NCBI GenBank assembly: GCA_027605045.1
Contig: JAQFWX010000010.1
Location: forward strand, 186,001 to 250,000
DNA: 64,000 nt
From: Phallus indusiatus
Lineage: Eukaryota; Basidiomycota; Agaricomycetes; Phallales; Phallaceae
Reading direction: 5' to 3'
Part shown: positions 32,546 to 45,081 of the stretch, one piece after another
How positions within the stretch are numbered: the first letter of the stretch is position 1
How the letters are laid out: every line of letters begins with the position of its first letter
Made by a program: the position numbers and the translations under genes
The notes under the pieces: generated by a model
Told to the model about the DNA's origin: nothing
Seen by the model: the letters and a program-made list of their open reading frames with translations, nothing else
Database searches by the model: none

Positions 32546-34067
32546 ATGCCACCCCGGCGACAGAGAAACTCTCTGAACTCCACGCAATCGAATGCTTCCA
32601 GTCGAATAGATACCCGTGAAAAACCTCTCGTTTATCAATCTTCCCTGGAGCAGTTTATGAAACCGATTGCATCGAAAGCAGCCCAGAAACATCCGTTCAT
32701 AACACCTAACAAACGAAAGCCCGAAACATCCGATACGACCGCATGCAGCTATACTTCTAAAAAACGGAAGCGCTCGCCCAAGTCGCCACCCGCTACGAAA
32801 AATCGCGAAGCAGCTGCGCAGGGAGCAGACGTTACAACACCGATCATTATCCTGGACAACTCAGATGACGAGATCTGGGATGGGGATACGTTGATTAATA
32901 GCGCTAGCACAACTAGAACGTTGTGCGCCGATACAGAGAAGACGACGTTTGGCTCCAAGCCTCAGCTCATCCTGAAGGAGCTTCGGGTTGATCAAACGCC
33001 GTCTACCACGCCACCCAGGAGTCGATCACCCCCAACCAGACTAACGTTTTCACCGTTGAAGAAGGCCACCATTGTTATTCCTTCCTCTCAAATTCATGAA
33101 AGACTATCTCCTCTCGCAATGTCTCCGCACGAGGAAGAGCTTCCGGTCCCCAATTCGCAACCGCCATCTCTTCCTGCTGATGAGATCATCCCTTCCTCCC
33201 AATCTCAATATTTACTGCCATATGTGATATCTCCCCAGCGAGTTCGCAAATTTATTGGAAAGCCCCCTCCTTCTCCAGAAGAACTCATTCCCTGTTCTCA
33301 AGAAACGGCCGAATTGGATCTTGTATTTTTGGCGAAAAGTCGAGGCTTTGAAGTAGATCCTAAGGGCTTCCATCATGAACCAGAGACCCGGATAGATCAA
33401 ATGGAAAACAAGTAAGTTGGCATTTAATATAATACTGAATGGTCCTTCACTCATGCCGATATAAAGCTCTGATGACAGCGATGCCAAGAAAGCTGGCAGA
33501 TCGCATGTGGATGATCAATGTGGTATCGAATCTAAGCAGCAATTTCAAGAACAAGCAAAACAAGCGAGTTCATTTGATGTACTTTCCCCCACTCCACCGA
33601 CTACCAATCAAATTGAGGAGCCTGCAGAACAGGATACCAGGTCGACGCCAGTGTTTGAGGACATGGAATTTCCCCAATTCGAGAGTTCTCAAAGCCCTCC
33701 TCCCAGTTCTCAATCATCTTTCGGACGAAACGACTCCCAGTATACTTTCGTAGAGGAAACGTGCCCATCTGACATTCACGAATTTCTCGAGGAATTAGAC
33801 AACCGGTCCGATATTGAATTTTCTCCAACGGACATCCCTTTTACGCAAGAATTCAATCCTAAGTCTGTCCTTCGACCAGGAAGCGGTAGATCGATGGATG
33901 AAATAATGCCTGACACATGTTCGTCTTCGTCTTTACCGGCCTCTAGTTCTCAGTTCTCCTTTGGTGAATCTTCCCAATATACAACCATAGAAGCTTCTCT
34001 ACCATCTGATATCGCGGAATTTCTTGATAGGCTTGATGAACCATTGGATGTCGAGTCGGATGAATGA
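32546..34067 (+). CDS. Disordered nuclear-type protein with SSQ motifs
   Basis: No family recognised. Two exons (32546-33412 and about 33467-34067) joined as ENNSDDSDAKK, about 490 residues. The N-terminus is basic (MPPRRQRN; SKKRKRSPKSPP resembles a nuclear localisation signal) and includes SLEQFMKPIASK. The acidic stretch IIILDNSDDEIWDGD looks like a SUMO-interacting motif. The body is rich in Pro and Ser with repeated PSSQ, NSQ and CSQ words (IPSSQIHERLSPLAMSP, IIPSSQSQYLLPYVISP, LIPCSQETAEL), possible ATM/ATR-type SQ or CDK sites. Two C-terminal copies share the pattern FG..SQYT..E...PSDI.EFL..LD. ACGCGT upstream suggests S-phase timing, so a role in DNA replication or repair is a fair but untested guess. 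Confidence 0.8.
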
Positions 34068-34267
34068 CATAGATATTTTTGAATTGTCGCAATGTAGCAT
34101 GCTTCACAGATATAATGTTTATATGGATCTCGATTCGTGATTGGATGAATGAAGTGTGACTGAAAGCGTGACTTCGTCGGATTTTGCCGAAGCGTGGCGG
34201 CTGCAATGAACGATTTCTTTCAGAAATTGGCAACCAACCTGAGCCTCTTTCTGTGATCTTTGAGCTA

Positions 34268-34970
34268 ATGTCGTCAGGAGCGAATGCGACGTTTCAAAGC
34301 ACGGCCCAGTTAGTTGATGAGTGCGTTCATATGCTCAACATCAAATTCAAATCATCTAAACGCGATCATTAGATTCAAGAAGTCCGGCGAATTCGACCGG
34401 TTGAGAAGACAGCTCCTTACCCAATTTACCAACAGTGTTAGTCTGGGGCTTTCTTTCATAGTCAAACACACTAATCACATGGTGCAGGATGATGTTCTTA
34501 AACCACTTATGACCGGCATCGAGGACATATCCAAAGACAAATTAGCTACAGATAAGCGGTTAGAGATAAAAATGAAGGAGACGATACACGTAGAGTTGAT
34601 GCAAGAGGTTGAAAAGTGAGTTCTGTCGTTTTTATCAAAAAAAATGATCGGCACCGACTACAAGTAGATATACGATGATTCAGCAGGCTGTCTCAAATCT
34701 TTCCACTTTCAAGGACGAGGCATTTTTGTCGAGCATTGAGAAGTACCTAGGAAATATTATCCGCGGCGAAAATAACGATTCTGCGAAATTATGGCAAGCG
34801 AGCTGTGAGTCTGAACGCGACTGAAATGCTCTCATTTTAATTTCTAAACATTTTCTTGAGTAGCGTCGCAAGTCAAATCAAACAATGAAAAAGTGCCTGG
34901 TTCTACGAATGCCATGGAGGTTGAATTGGAGAACGGTGAAGTGCCAGATGATAAGCCAATGAAAATGTGA
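34268..34970 (+). CDS. SHG1: COMPASS subunit Shg1 (BOD1/SHG1 domain)
   Basis: Small subunit of the Set1/COMPASS histone H3K4 methyltransferase. Five exons from ATG 34268. The first ends QLVDE and is spliced to FKKSGEFDRLRRQLLTQF, the hallmark of the BOD1/SHG1 domain, then DVLKPLMTGIEDISKDKLAT, HVELMQEVEK, YTMIQQAVSNL and a variable tail ending DDKPMKM. All introns have GT..AG ends and close in frame. About 170 residues, as expected for the family. The open stretch upstream of 34268 is in frame, but the ATG chosen is the first one in it. Confidence 0.82.
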
Positions 34971-36195
34971 ATTTGCTGGTATACTCTATCATTTCGAGGT
35001 ACTTCTTTATATTGTTCTCGTTGAGGAAGTTCAACATACATATTTAGCATTAAGCAGTAGACACGCAACACATACCCCCGAACTAACAGGCCGGGGAACA
35101 TACTCGTCAAACCAAATTGTTTGCAAATCGCTGAAATGCTCATGAGCGCTTTGAATTTATTTCGTTACTTCGGTACAGACAACACGTCCCAAACGCTATT
35201 AGTGGAACGGTAGCACCGCTGCCGGGCCCCTTACGACACTCCTTTAAAGAAAGTAGACGACCAATAGCTCATTTTTTTTTCACGCCACGGACGAAACTAA
35301 CATAACTTCTCGTTTTTATGTGATTCATAGCTTTGTAATAGTAAACCAAGCCAAGCGAAGCAGCCAACTGTGCTGAAGATACAAACGTTATGTTGCAATT
35401 GACAATCACGACTAAACTATCTAATCCCTGGCAGCAGCATCGTCGCAAAATGCGAAGACTTAAAGCTATTCTTCTCACTGGTATTTTTATCAAAATGGTG
35501 GCGCAGTTGAATATTTGATGCACAGGCTACTTCAGCCCGTGTACTCGCCGTCAAAGAACGTCAAAGTCAGAGAGTTGCACTGAACCACATTGCAAATGAC
35601 GTCACGATCTCAACCCTGACTTGGGTCTTTTTCTCCGTAAAACAAAGCACGGCGGTCGACTCCCAACATTTGATTGAATTGTTTCAATTGGTTGAACTGA
35701 AATTCGTTTGAGTACTTATTGATGGAGGTGTAATAAGGTGAGCAGTAATATATTTATCTGATGTCCGACAACTTGAATGACATTATACAGCGCCACGATT
35801 ATTAGTGGGGTTGGTTTGTCAACAGTCACACATTCTTCGAAGAAGAGCGGACGACACAGCACATTATCTGCACCCAATTGGCATCCATCGCCGAAACCAG
35901 TTAGCATATCAAATTATTACAAACAAACATCCACTGCAAATTTTGACGTGGAGCCTCGGCGTGCCGGTCCTCCTCAGCTTTCAAACGTATAAGCCTCTTG
36001 TAACATGTCAATTACCAAATGGACTGGTCGACTTTCAAATTTGACAAACATGCTCAAAAACTGAAAATGGTTCTACAAAACAGCCTAGGTCCCTATCAAG
36101 CTTAAGTCGATACCAGTGTCGCACGATCAATTTACCAGGATCAATTCAATTCAATCACATGACCCTGCGATGATAAGAAGCAACGCTTTCTAAAC
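34971..36195. other. Intergenic region
   Basis: About 1.2 kb between Shg1 and the amino acid permease. A minus-strand frame at 35269-35523 has no motif. No tRNA or repeat was recognised. Confidence 0.5.
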
Positions 36196-38277
36196 ATGAA
36201 TATTATACACGCCTTTTCTCGGTTAAAGCGGCTCTTGTTTTTGAACAGTGGTCTGCAAATGATTATTCTAACAGCACCGAACGAGAAAACTGACATCTCT
36301 GCCAATCCAACTTCTGGCACTGAAGAGTCGGGAGAAAACTCAAACGTCAGTTCGCTATCTGGCAAAACTCCCAACAATGACGTGTTTGGAGATGAAGAAG
36401 GTCATCAGGTCGAAGATAGTAGTATCATCTCAAGTCTGGACGAATGTTTGACTCTGTTTTTCTTTGTAGATACACTATAAGACTCTGTCATGGCAGGTGT
36501 GTTCTCTCTTCGACCAAGCGTTTGATTCTTCATAAATATAATATGGTGTACAGTTTGTTGGATTTTTGATGATAGCAGAGATCGTAAGCAATGGGATGCT
36601 ATCTCTGCCCAGCGCTCTTGCTACCGTCGGTTGGGCTATAAGTACATAAGTTTCAGATTCTGGTCTGACTGACACCCCATTGATGAAGGCATCTTTCCGG
36701 CCGTATTTTTAATCATATTCCTCGGGACATTTGCGCTTTTTACGGCGAAGCTTCTAATCGATTTCAAGTTGAACCACCCTGAAGTCCATAGCATGGGTAA
36801 GTGCGTGTCTGTTTCAGTAGCTCTTATTCTCAATGCTCCCAGGGGATGCCGGTTTTATCTTATTCGGTCCGATAGGTCGGGAAATATTAACACTAGGCAC
36901 AATCATCTTCTCCGTATTTGCTACAGTGAGTTATAAACTAAAAGTAGGCTGGTATTTCTCAGAAATCGCTCAATCTATGCCGTCAGGGGTCGGAAGTTCT
37001 TTCCGGACAGCAAGCTCTCACGGAACTGTCGAATGGGAATCTGTGTGCTACTTATTTTATTCTTATCTTCTCACTCGCATCATTTTTCATGGCGCTTCCT
37101 CGAACACTGAATCAGTTGACATGGCTTGGCGCCATAAGTACTATATCCATACTCACGGCTGGTTTGATTGGTATGATTGGAGCTGGAGTTAATCCGACTC
37201 CAAACATAGTGCTCAAGGCCACTATCCCTCAAACTTTCACTAATGCGTTCCTTGCGATCACCAATCCAGTAAGAGGGCATTGTCAACTCTTATCTAATCT
37301 TCTGTGGTTGATGAAAAGTTCCTAATTTGGTATCTTCCTAGGTTTTTGCTTATGCCGGTGAGTTTTTGTCACGTCCACGTATGTTTTATACGATCTTTAT
37401 TTTTACTTTTTATTTAATCAGGACATTTTATGTGGGCATTTGAATCAGCTGAAATTCTTCGAAACTGACAGCGGTGAAGGTTTTTCATTTTAATTTCAGA
37501 AATGAAACGACCGCAGGATGCTATGAAAGTGGGTATAATTAATAAACCTTAGTATATCAGGATATATATCGTTTACAGGCGGCTTGGCTGTTACAAGGCT
37601 TCGCCACAGCCTTTTATGTGATTTTCGCCGTAGTCACCTACGCATATATTGGCCCGGATGTCAACGGATTCTCTCTTATATCTCTTTCTCCAACATGGGC
37701 GAAAGTTGCTTTGGCGTTAGCCCTGCCGAATTTTTTGATAGCAGGCGGTCTTTACACTCACGTTCCCGCAAAACTCATCTTCATTCGTATTTTCCGAAAA
37801 CGAGATAGAAGGCACATTCATTCTCACACGCTCTTAGGCTGGATAGTCTGGAGTATACTTTGCTTTGCGATGGCAGCGCTTGCATTCATTTTTAGCGTAG
37901 CAGTTCCAATCTTTAGTTTCCTTATAGGTTTAGCTTCTTCGCTTTTTGCTTCCTGGTAAGACCATATCAAACGATATGAGTGTATAAGACTGACATCAGG
38001 TTTAGGTATACTTATGGAATCGCTGGGTTTTTCGGAATTCACGACATTTACTATCTCAAAAATGGAGTAAGAGGGTTGAAGACACACAAATGGATGGTGA
38101 TGGCATGTTTATTCACTATCCTTTCCGGTGCCTTTATCTGTGTTTCTGGAACTTTTGTGTATATAAAGGTATGGATCCACAAACTCTGAGACAAATGAGT
38201 TTATTAACTTCTCCCGTGTCAAGCTGCTGGTGGAAGCTTATCGTAGTCACACAATTTCTGCTCCATTCACATGTTAG
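36196..38277 (+). CDS. Neutral amino acid permease (AAAP family, Mtr-like)
   Basis: Proton-coupled amino acid transporter of the plasma membrane or vacuole. Exons read GDEEGHQ spliced to IHYKTLSWQ, then FVGFLMIAEIVSNGMLSLPS (TM1), GDAGFILFGPIGREI, SEVLSGQQALTELSNGNLC, ASFFMALPRTLNQLTWLGAI, VFAYAGHFM, EMKRPQDAMK, AAWLLQGFATAFYVIFAVVT and YTYGIAGFFGIHD, and end KLLVEAYRSHTISAPFTC at 38277 after a final intron. About 450 residues. Oddity: the exon 37422-37473 is 52 bases, one more than a multiple of three, and its flanking phases do not close. Its sequence after GHFM also departs from the family's FFxLISEM, so there is either a one-base frameshift or an unrecognised splice. The start may instead be the in-frame ATG at 36259. 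Confidence 0.85.
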
Positions 38278-39409
38278 ACGGATTCTACTTTTCCGTGCAA
38301 TTTTTCCATAATTAGGTAAAATAAAAGTTACTTTGGGGTCGAACCAGCGACACAATCGACAAAGCTTGTGACCAGCCGCCACTGGCCAGTGGCATCTACA
38401 TCCGCTACGCGCAGAGCTCTAGAGCGCTTAGCGCCCGTAAAAGCACTGTGATCTTTGTTTCGTCACGCGTTACATGCTCTTCAGGACTAGCGCATTTTTT
38501 TGCAACATGGTTCAATGTTGCTCCTTAACGAAATGATAACCTCGAAATTCAATTCATAATGACGAAGCAATTATCAAAGGGAGCCTCTGAAATTAATTTG
38601 CGTAACGATGGGCCGATGGGAACGGTACGGCAGGAATGGCAAGTAACAGCTTGTTTACAAAGCTAATCTCTTTAAATGAAACCTTGATGTTCTAAGTTGA
38701 TTTCATAGCCAAAAAAAATTATATATAAGAAGTTCACATGGCACGAATTCTCGTCTTTTAATTCGTTGAGTGTCCATCGCGTCGACCCCTGTTGTGCCGA
38801 GGTTAGCACTATAAACAGGAACGTCTTATTAGCAGCTCGAGTCGTATTTTGAGTTCTTGATGTAACCAAAAGCCTTTATCCTACTTTGATAAGTGGAGGG
38901 ATCTGTTGCCGCCACTTCAGCCTGAAGATCGGTCCGACTGGACAATGGTTTTATGGTGAACCCAGTATGGTCCTCCAATGGCGAGGAAACAGAAGCAGGG
39001 AGTGACGGAACCAAGGACCGGCTCAATAGGTGGGTAAATACGTCAATTACTGTAGAATGGTAATTGTTTTACCTTGACTTATCAAATTTTGTGCGCGTCG
39101 GTTAGGGTTCATATACCGTTCCTCTTCTATTAGCTATTAAAGCAACATGCGCTAAAGCGGCCTTTCAGCTGAGTTTGGTTCTCTGCTGACTCCGCTCTGT
39201 GCAAAATTCAATTCAGGGCGAAGAAGCTTCATGCCTATTAAGGAAGTTGGCTGATCGGAAGGACGTTGATTTCGACCCCTAGGGTTGGCTAGGTGTGTGT
39301 AATTCAAGAAGGATTACGTATTCTACTAATCATAATCGTCGCGCAAGAATCGCCAACGGGAAATTCAGTCTTAGTTTCTCCAAGATAAAGAAATCCCTCC
39401 TTCTGCCTG
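38278..39409. other. Intergenic region
   Basis: About 1.1 kb with low-quality frames only (38672-39026 minus, no motif and no ATG for the upper one). A stretch resembling a tRNA T-arm near 38330 does not fold. No repeat recognised. Confidence 0.5.
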
Positions 39410-41621
39410 ATGCTATATATCGTTTCAGATGTTTCAATTACTTGTCTATGCTTGGCTATTTCTTCATACTTGTACTTTAGCCATTCAAGAATTCCCAAAG
39501 GTCCGTCTAAAGGATATATCGAATTGGATGTAGCGTCTAAAAAAACCTTCGTAACAGGTCTGAAGTTACCTCCTGGCCCTCCTAGGAAACCAATAATCGG
39601 CAACCTCATGGATCTACCATCTGGCGACAAGCCGGAATACGTCACTTACGTCGAATTATCAAAGCAATATGGTGGGCGCCGCTTTATCCTTTTCAGGATC
39701 TCATTCTAGATTTCATTTGAGGCGATCTCGTTTATCTTGAGGTTTTCGGAAAATCGACTTTACTCGTCAATTCTTATGAAATGGCACATGAGCTCTTTAA
39801 CAAACGTGGAGCAATTTATTCTGATCGGGTGGTTACTCCAATGTTACATGATTTGTAAGTAAAAAATAAACCCCTTATAGCAACTTCCAGTTATTCATGT
39901 GATTCAGGACACACCTTGGACACACGGCATTGCTTACCATGCCGTATTCAAACGAAGTAACTCGGCGACGAGCTATCATACGTGACCTTATGTCCGCTAA
40001 AAAAATGCCTGAGCATTGGGATATGCTAGAGAAAGCAGCCAGGTTTGCACAAATATTACTGCTTTGGTACCGGGCCGTGACGCACTGGTATACTGACTGC
40101 GACTTTTCAGGACATTTCTTTGTGATCTGTACTCTGATCCAGATGATCTACGATCACATATCAGGCACTCTTTAGGTGTTACTGTTATGGAGGTAGAGGC
40201 ATTCAAAACAAACTCTGCAACAATCCAGCAGGTCATTTATCGCCCCCTTTTTAGCTGTTATATGGTATCAAGATTCGTTCCAGGAACGATCATTTCGTTG
40301 AATTGTCCGAGAAAACCTTGAAGCGCATGACCAAAGCTATAATACCTGGGTCGTACATCGTTGATTTTCTTCCAATATGTATGCCATTTTCTTCATATTA
40401 TAAGACTGCTCTTTTCTTTATCCCAGATAGTAAAATATCTCCCTTCCTGGTTTCCTGGTCTAAAGTTCCCAGCAGCAGCTGCGGAATTAGATGGCTTCTA
40501 CATGGAGACGATGGATCGCCCTTTTGCCGAGGTTGAAGCGCTATTTGTGGGTTCCTTTTCTTAACGCTGTACATTATTTCTCTAAATATACCTAACACTT
40601 AGAAATCCGGACAAGCAAGACCTTCGTTTATTACAAACTACCTCGAGAGACTTCAAGCAGAGCCGTCATTAGCAGAAGATAAGGAAACTTTCAAACAAGT
40701 GGCAACTGTGCTTTACCTCGGGGGAATTGATACTGTATGTCTCCTTAAGAGGAAACTAAAAATCATGGATTGATTATTCTCTTTATTCTCTTTATTTCTG
40801 ACAAAAATCAGACGGATATCGCCCTACAAACCTTCTTCCTAGTGATGTCAATCTACCCTGAAGTGCAAAAAAAGGCACAAGAAGAACTAGACAGAGTAGT
40901 GGGAGAAGACAATTTACCTTCTTTTAGCCACCAAGACTATCTTCCCTACATCAACGCCGTTTGTATGGAAATACAGCGCTGGCATGCCGTCGGGCCTGTT
41001 GGCGTGCCCCATCGATTGATCCAGGATGATATTGTCGGAGGGTATTTCGTGCCAAAAGGAACCGTGGTTATAGAAAATGCCAGGTTCGATGTGATATAAC
41101 CATAGTACTACTAGACCCTTTATTTTACTTATATCGATTAGAGCACTTCTCCGTTCGACGAGCAAGTACGGGCTCGATGCTGGTCAATTTAGACCTGAGA
41201 GGTTTTTGGAACAAAACTTAGGCTATCCAGACGCTGCTTTCGGTTATGGAAGACGGTATGACACGTATTGTTATTTACATTATACATACATTCTGAAACA
41301 ACTTATTTTCCTTTTGCCAGAATTTGCCCCGGAAGGCACTTCGCGGAAGCAGGCATCTTCATTACAGTTGCTTCCACTTTGCACATGTTCAATATATCCG
41401 CCTATGACGAAAAGGCTATTCATAACATATTCGAAAATGACCTTTTTGATAAGGGCTCTCTTTCGTACGTAACTTTTTTTAGCATGTTGGTTTAGTATAA
41501 ACCTTCAAGTTAAATGTCTTGGCACAGGCGGCCGGCGGCATCCTACCGTTGCAAATTCGAAATTCGCCGGGGTTTGGAGAAAACAATCCAGCAAATTCTG
41601 ATAAGAGATAATACATTGTGA
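39410..41621 (+). CDS. Cytochrome P450 (O-methylsterigmatocystin-oxidoreductase-like)
   Basis: ER monooxygenase with about eleven exons that close in frame. MLYIVSDVSITCLCLAISSY (anchor) and KLPPGPPRKPIIGNLM come first. Next are GDLVYLEVFGKSTLLVNSYE, LTMPYSNEVTRRRAIIRDLM, SDPDDLRSHIRHSLGVTVME, the spliced LLYGIKIRSRNDHFVELSEK and the I-helix YLGGIDTTDIALQTFF with the acid-threonine pair intact. The K-helix MEIQRW, VPHRLIQDDIVGGYFVPKG, PERFLEQN and the heme region FGYGRRICPGRHFAEAG follow. The end is KFEIRRGLEKTIQQIL with a TGA at 41619-41621. The substrate is unknown. It converges on the adenylate-forming enzyme 245 bases away, which suggests a small pathway. It is of the same broad clan as the tandem pair at 7.5-13 kb but clearly a different gene. 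Confidence 0.9.
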
Positions 41622-41866
41622 TATGATTATGGAGTTATTTCCTAGAATATTCGGCTTATTTATAGGAGGGTGTTTGAGAAATAGCGAACGGATCAGCGGC
41701 GAATTCTTTCAATTAGCTCCAATACAATTATGAATATTACGATTGATCCGACAAGATTTCTTTCCAATGCCGAGTGACAAAAGCTTCTTGATGTGCGATA
41801 TCATTCAATGAAATCTTATAATACAATTGATAGTAAAACAATCTAAACCATGCGTGATATGTCTTG

Positions 41867-43783
41867 TTATACAGCTGGAATCGGTCCGAATAGCTCGTCT
41901 AACCTCTGTGAAAATACCTCCTCTGAAACCTTTCTGCGAATGTTCCCTTTCTGAAATAAACCAACGTTAAACAATGTCAAAATATATCCAAATCTTAGAA
42001 TTAATACCCACCAGCGTCCGAGGTAAAGAGCCCTTGAGGACAACAATTATATGGTCCTGTGTAACGCGTTCATGCAGGTAAACATTAGCGTTATATGTCA
42101 ATAAGCAATATTCAATTGACGATATAAGCTCCTCTTCATCGCAATTGTCCACCTTTGGCTCCACAAGAAGAGTAGGAGAGGGACGGTTAGCACCAATGAC
42201 CACACATGCATGTACGATATTGCCGCAGTTCTTGCGAACATGATTTTCGATGCTTCTACATAACCATGAAAATATAAAAGAATTCAGACAATAAGCCAGG
42301 AACATACAATGTATCGCATATCCTCCCATTCTCCATATTGATCAAATCGTCCAACCGACCTTTATATCGGTAGCACCCCTTTCGAACTTCTTCAAATATA
42401 TCGCCTGTGTGGAAATGACCATCGATCTTCGACCGCGATATTGGATGAGGACAATCGGCCGAGCTTGATAGAACAATCAATTCCTTGAAGGTATGTACTT
42501 TATCAGTGTTTAGTATTGCTTCAACATCTCTGCCTGTATGTGAAAGAGGCCGAAATTCATGGTGAAGATCGTCGAGACCTAGAGGGACGAATTGCGTTGG
42601 ATTATCTCGCCACCCAACTAGAACGCCGCCACATTCAGTTAAACCAAAGGCATTCTGTGGTGAGATATGAGATGGTACCTTGCTACAAACTTAGAACATG
42701 CTTACCATAAGAGGTATTTTATTCGTGGTAGCCCATTCTACTTCCTCCTCCGGTAGGGCCGAACCCATGACGAGAATTTCATCCATAGATTTAAGCGCGC
42801 TCAGAAGGAGTCTATCCTTTCTTGAGTTCTTCAGATGCATTTGGATAAATGGCGTGAATTGTCCAAAAGCTGTCAAGTGACATTCTTGATACATTCGAAG
42901 TAGCATCGAAGAATTGAAGTTCGGATTGAGTAGTATGAGTGTGCCAGCGTACGCAACGACCATGAAAAACTCTGTGATAGGAAAGAATTATTTAGGTGGT
43001 GGAACTTCATCATCATTTTTTTTATCAAAGCGCCTCACCAACAATTTGTGCACAATGGCAAAAAGAACCAACCCGAGGTGCCGTGAGTGGAGCATTTCCT
43101 CGGCTCATGTCCAGGACGTGTTTCCTTTTCCTTACAATGGTTTTGTAAAGGCGGAAGTCGTACCGGACTAACTTGCATCTGCCTCCGGAAGATCCGCTTG
43201 TATTCAACATCAAAACGGTTTGCTCGGGATAGATCTCAGTGGGGATCGGGGGAAGCAAATCCCGGTTGATCTCAGTTGCATAATCGTCCATGTCTTTGAT
43301 GGTAAATAATTCGCAGAATTTGAATCTGGAGAAATCGTTTTGAAGAAGGGATGGGTCCAAAAACAATGCATGAGCATTGGATTCGTGTAGGAGGTCCAAA
43401 ATAATGCCATTTGATGTGTTTGACAGTTCGACATTCAGAAGGTGAGGAACACAACCAGCCCTCATTATAGCGAAAATATGGACAACATCCGAATAGGTTA
43501 TTCCCAAAGTCCTACAGGCAGTCAATTCAAACCTGGATCGTGATAAAGGGCGCTAAGCTAAGCCTCACCATATTCCAACGACAGATTGTTCCGGCCAAGA
43601 TTTTTGACAAAGAGTATAGCAAGCAACTCGCTCAACATCAGCAAAGAATTGACCGTAAGTAATGTCTTCCCAAACGCCATTGACTGACGTGGGGAGCTTG
43701 AACAAGACTGAGTCTGGGTTCTTAGCGGAAACTCGGTGTATCAATTCGATAGGCGCGAACTTGGTGATGTCGATGATGGACAT
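41867..43783 (-). CDS. Free-standing NRPS-like adenylate-forming enzyme
   Basis: ATP-dependent carboxylate activation (acyl- or aminoacyl-AMP formation). At least five exons from ATG 43783 (MSIIDITKFAPIELIHRVSA). Adenylation core motifs seen: WEDITYGQFFADVERVA; LMLNTSGSSGGRCKLV (P-loop, A3); NAFGLTECGG (A5); FHTGDIFEEVRKGCYRYKGR (A7-A8) with the hinge region DDLINMENG; and the C-terminal lysine region SLPRT..KGNIRRKVSEE (A10). The protein stops soon after (FGPIPAV) with no carrier, reductase or thioesterase domain, so it is about 560 residues against 1000 or more for full NRPS-like reductases. The wording is closest to the adenylation part of those fungal proteins. The product transfer partner is unknown; free CoA is possible. 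An upstream in-frame ATG at 43897 exists but its leader is basic and unlike the family. Confidence 0.87.
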
Positions 43784-45081
43784 GACGCGCGGGTGATTCC
43801 ACTGGAAGAAAACAGGTCGAATGTTTGCGATGACGATCGCTTTTCTTTCGGTCCTTTTATAAGTGTTTTTTATAAGTATTTCTTTTATCTTTGCCAAAAT
43901 TATTTAGAGCTTTAAGTGAGATGACTTACGCCCTGAACTATTCTTATCCTGAATGTCCGTTGCGCATCGGAAAACAATTCTATTAGTGTCATGCACCCAG
44001 GGCGGCTGTATAAAAATGTTGGAGCTCACAAGTTAAGCACCGCTAAACTATTATTCTTTGATTTTTGCTAAATGGTCAAACTTAAGATAGTCCAATTGTG
44101 AATGAGAAAATGAATAGGGTTGGGAGCGCATTTTACGCCGAAAGCTGCTTCTCTGACCGCTGACGAGGTTCTTCGCCACGTCGCAACTTATAACCGGAAG
44201 TCAGATCCGAAAAGACTTCCCCCGCATCGGATGCACGGACAAAATATAGGAAAATTTTTTGAGTAAGAAATATCAATTAAGCCGGAACTTAGTGGATAGA
44301 AGGAGCACCTTCCATAGGCTAGAGCTATAGCTGCGGTTTGACATTTACCACGGAATTCATCGAAGTGATATTTGAGAATTGAGAGTCAGATTTCCATGTT
44401 CCTAAAGGGTTCATCGATCCTTTTAGCGTTTCGTAATATAGCACATCAGTGACGGCCACACAGCATCATATTATCATATAGCTATAGTCATATGCACCTA
44501 ATTCTTCTTCAAAAACTATGATTTTAGAAGTGCAGTAATTCAGAGAATTGCCACGAGACTCACCTCCTGTGAAACCTTGATTTGAAAAAAATGTGGGTAT
44601 CGAATTTAGTTCGGAAGTAAGATATTTTCACCCGTTGCGTAACGGATCTCTCCAAATATGACATTACACCCGAGATAATCGTATCAGATATTTCGTTAAA
44701 TTCACGTAGTATGTCCTGAGCTATATAAGATGATTAGAAGCGCGGTGTTCTTACTTTAATGTGCTTCACCAGAGTGGGAAGCAGTCTGTTCTAACAGGCA
44801 TTAGGAAAAAACGTGCTTGAAACCAGCGTTTCCAAAATGACAGCCTTCGTGAGTGTTGTCAATTAATGTGTCCAATGACAAATATTGTTTCAGGGTAGGG
44901 GAAGTTTAGACGGATCGCTGCGCCAATGACCCACAGTTACGCTACGTAACCTTCATGATAGTCAGCCTGCATATGTTGCACCAAAGCAAGAATCCCGGTG
45001 ATCATCTGGGTTACACAATAGTATGTATGTGATATGACGGATAAAGCGTCGTTGTCGCATCTTTCCGGAATAAAGGAGATT
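43784..45081. other. Intergenic region
   Basis: About 1.3 kb upstream of the adenylate-forming enzyme. No gene or repeat was recognised; frames are short and motif-free. Confidence 0.5.

Noticed and set aside
35269..35523. Minus-strand frame of 84 codons with basic end
   Set aside because: No ribosomal or other motif and no supporting context.
38325..38420. GGTTCGACCCC on the minus strand, like a tRNA T-arm
   Set aside because: The T stem pairs in only three of five positions and no acceptor or anticodon arm could be drawn.
38829..39026. Minus-strand frame of 65 codons
   Set aside because: No ATG at its start, no motif and no splice support.
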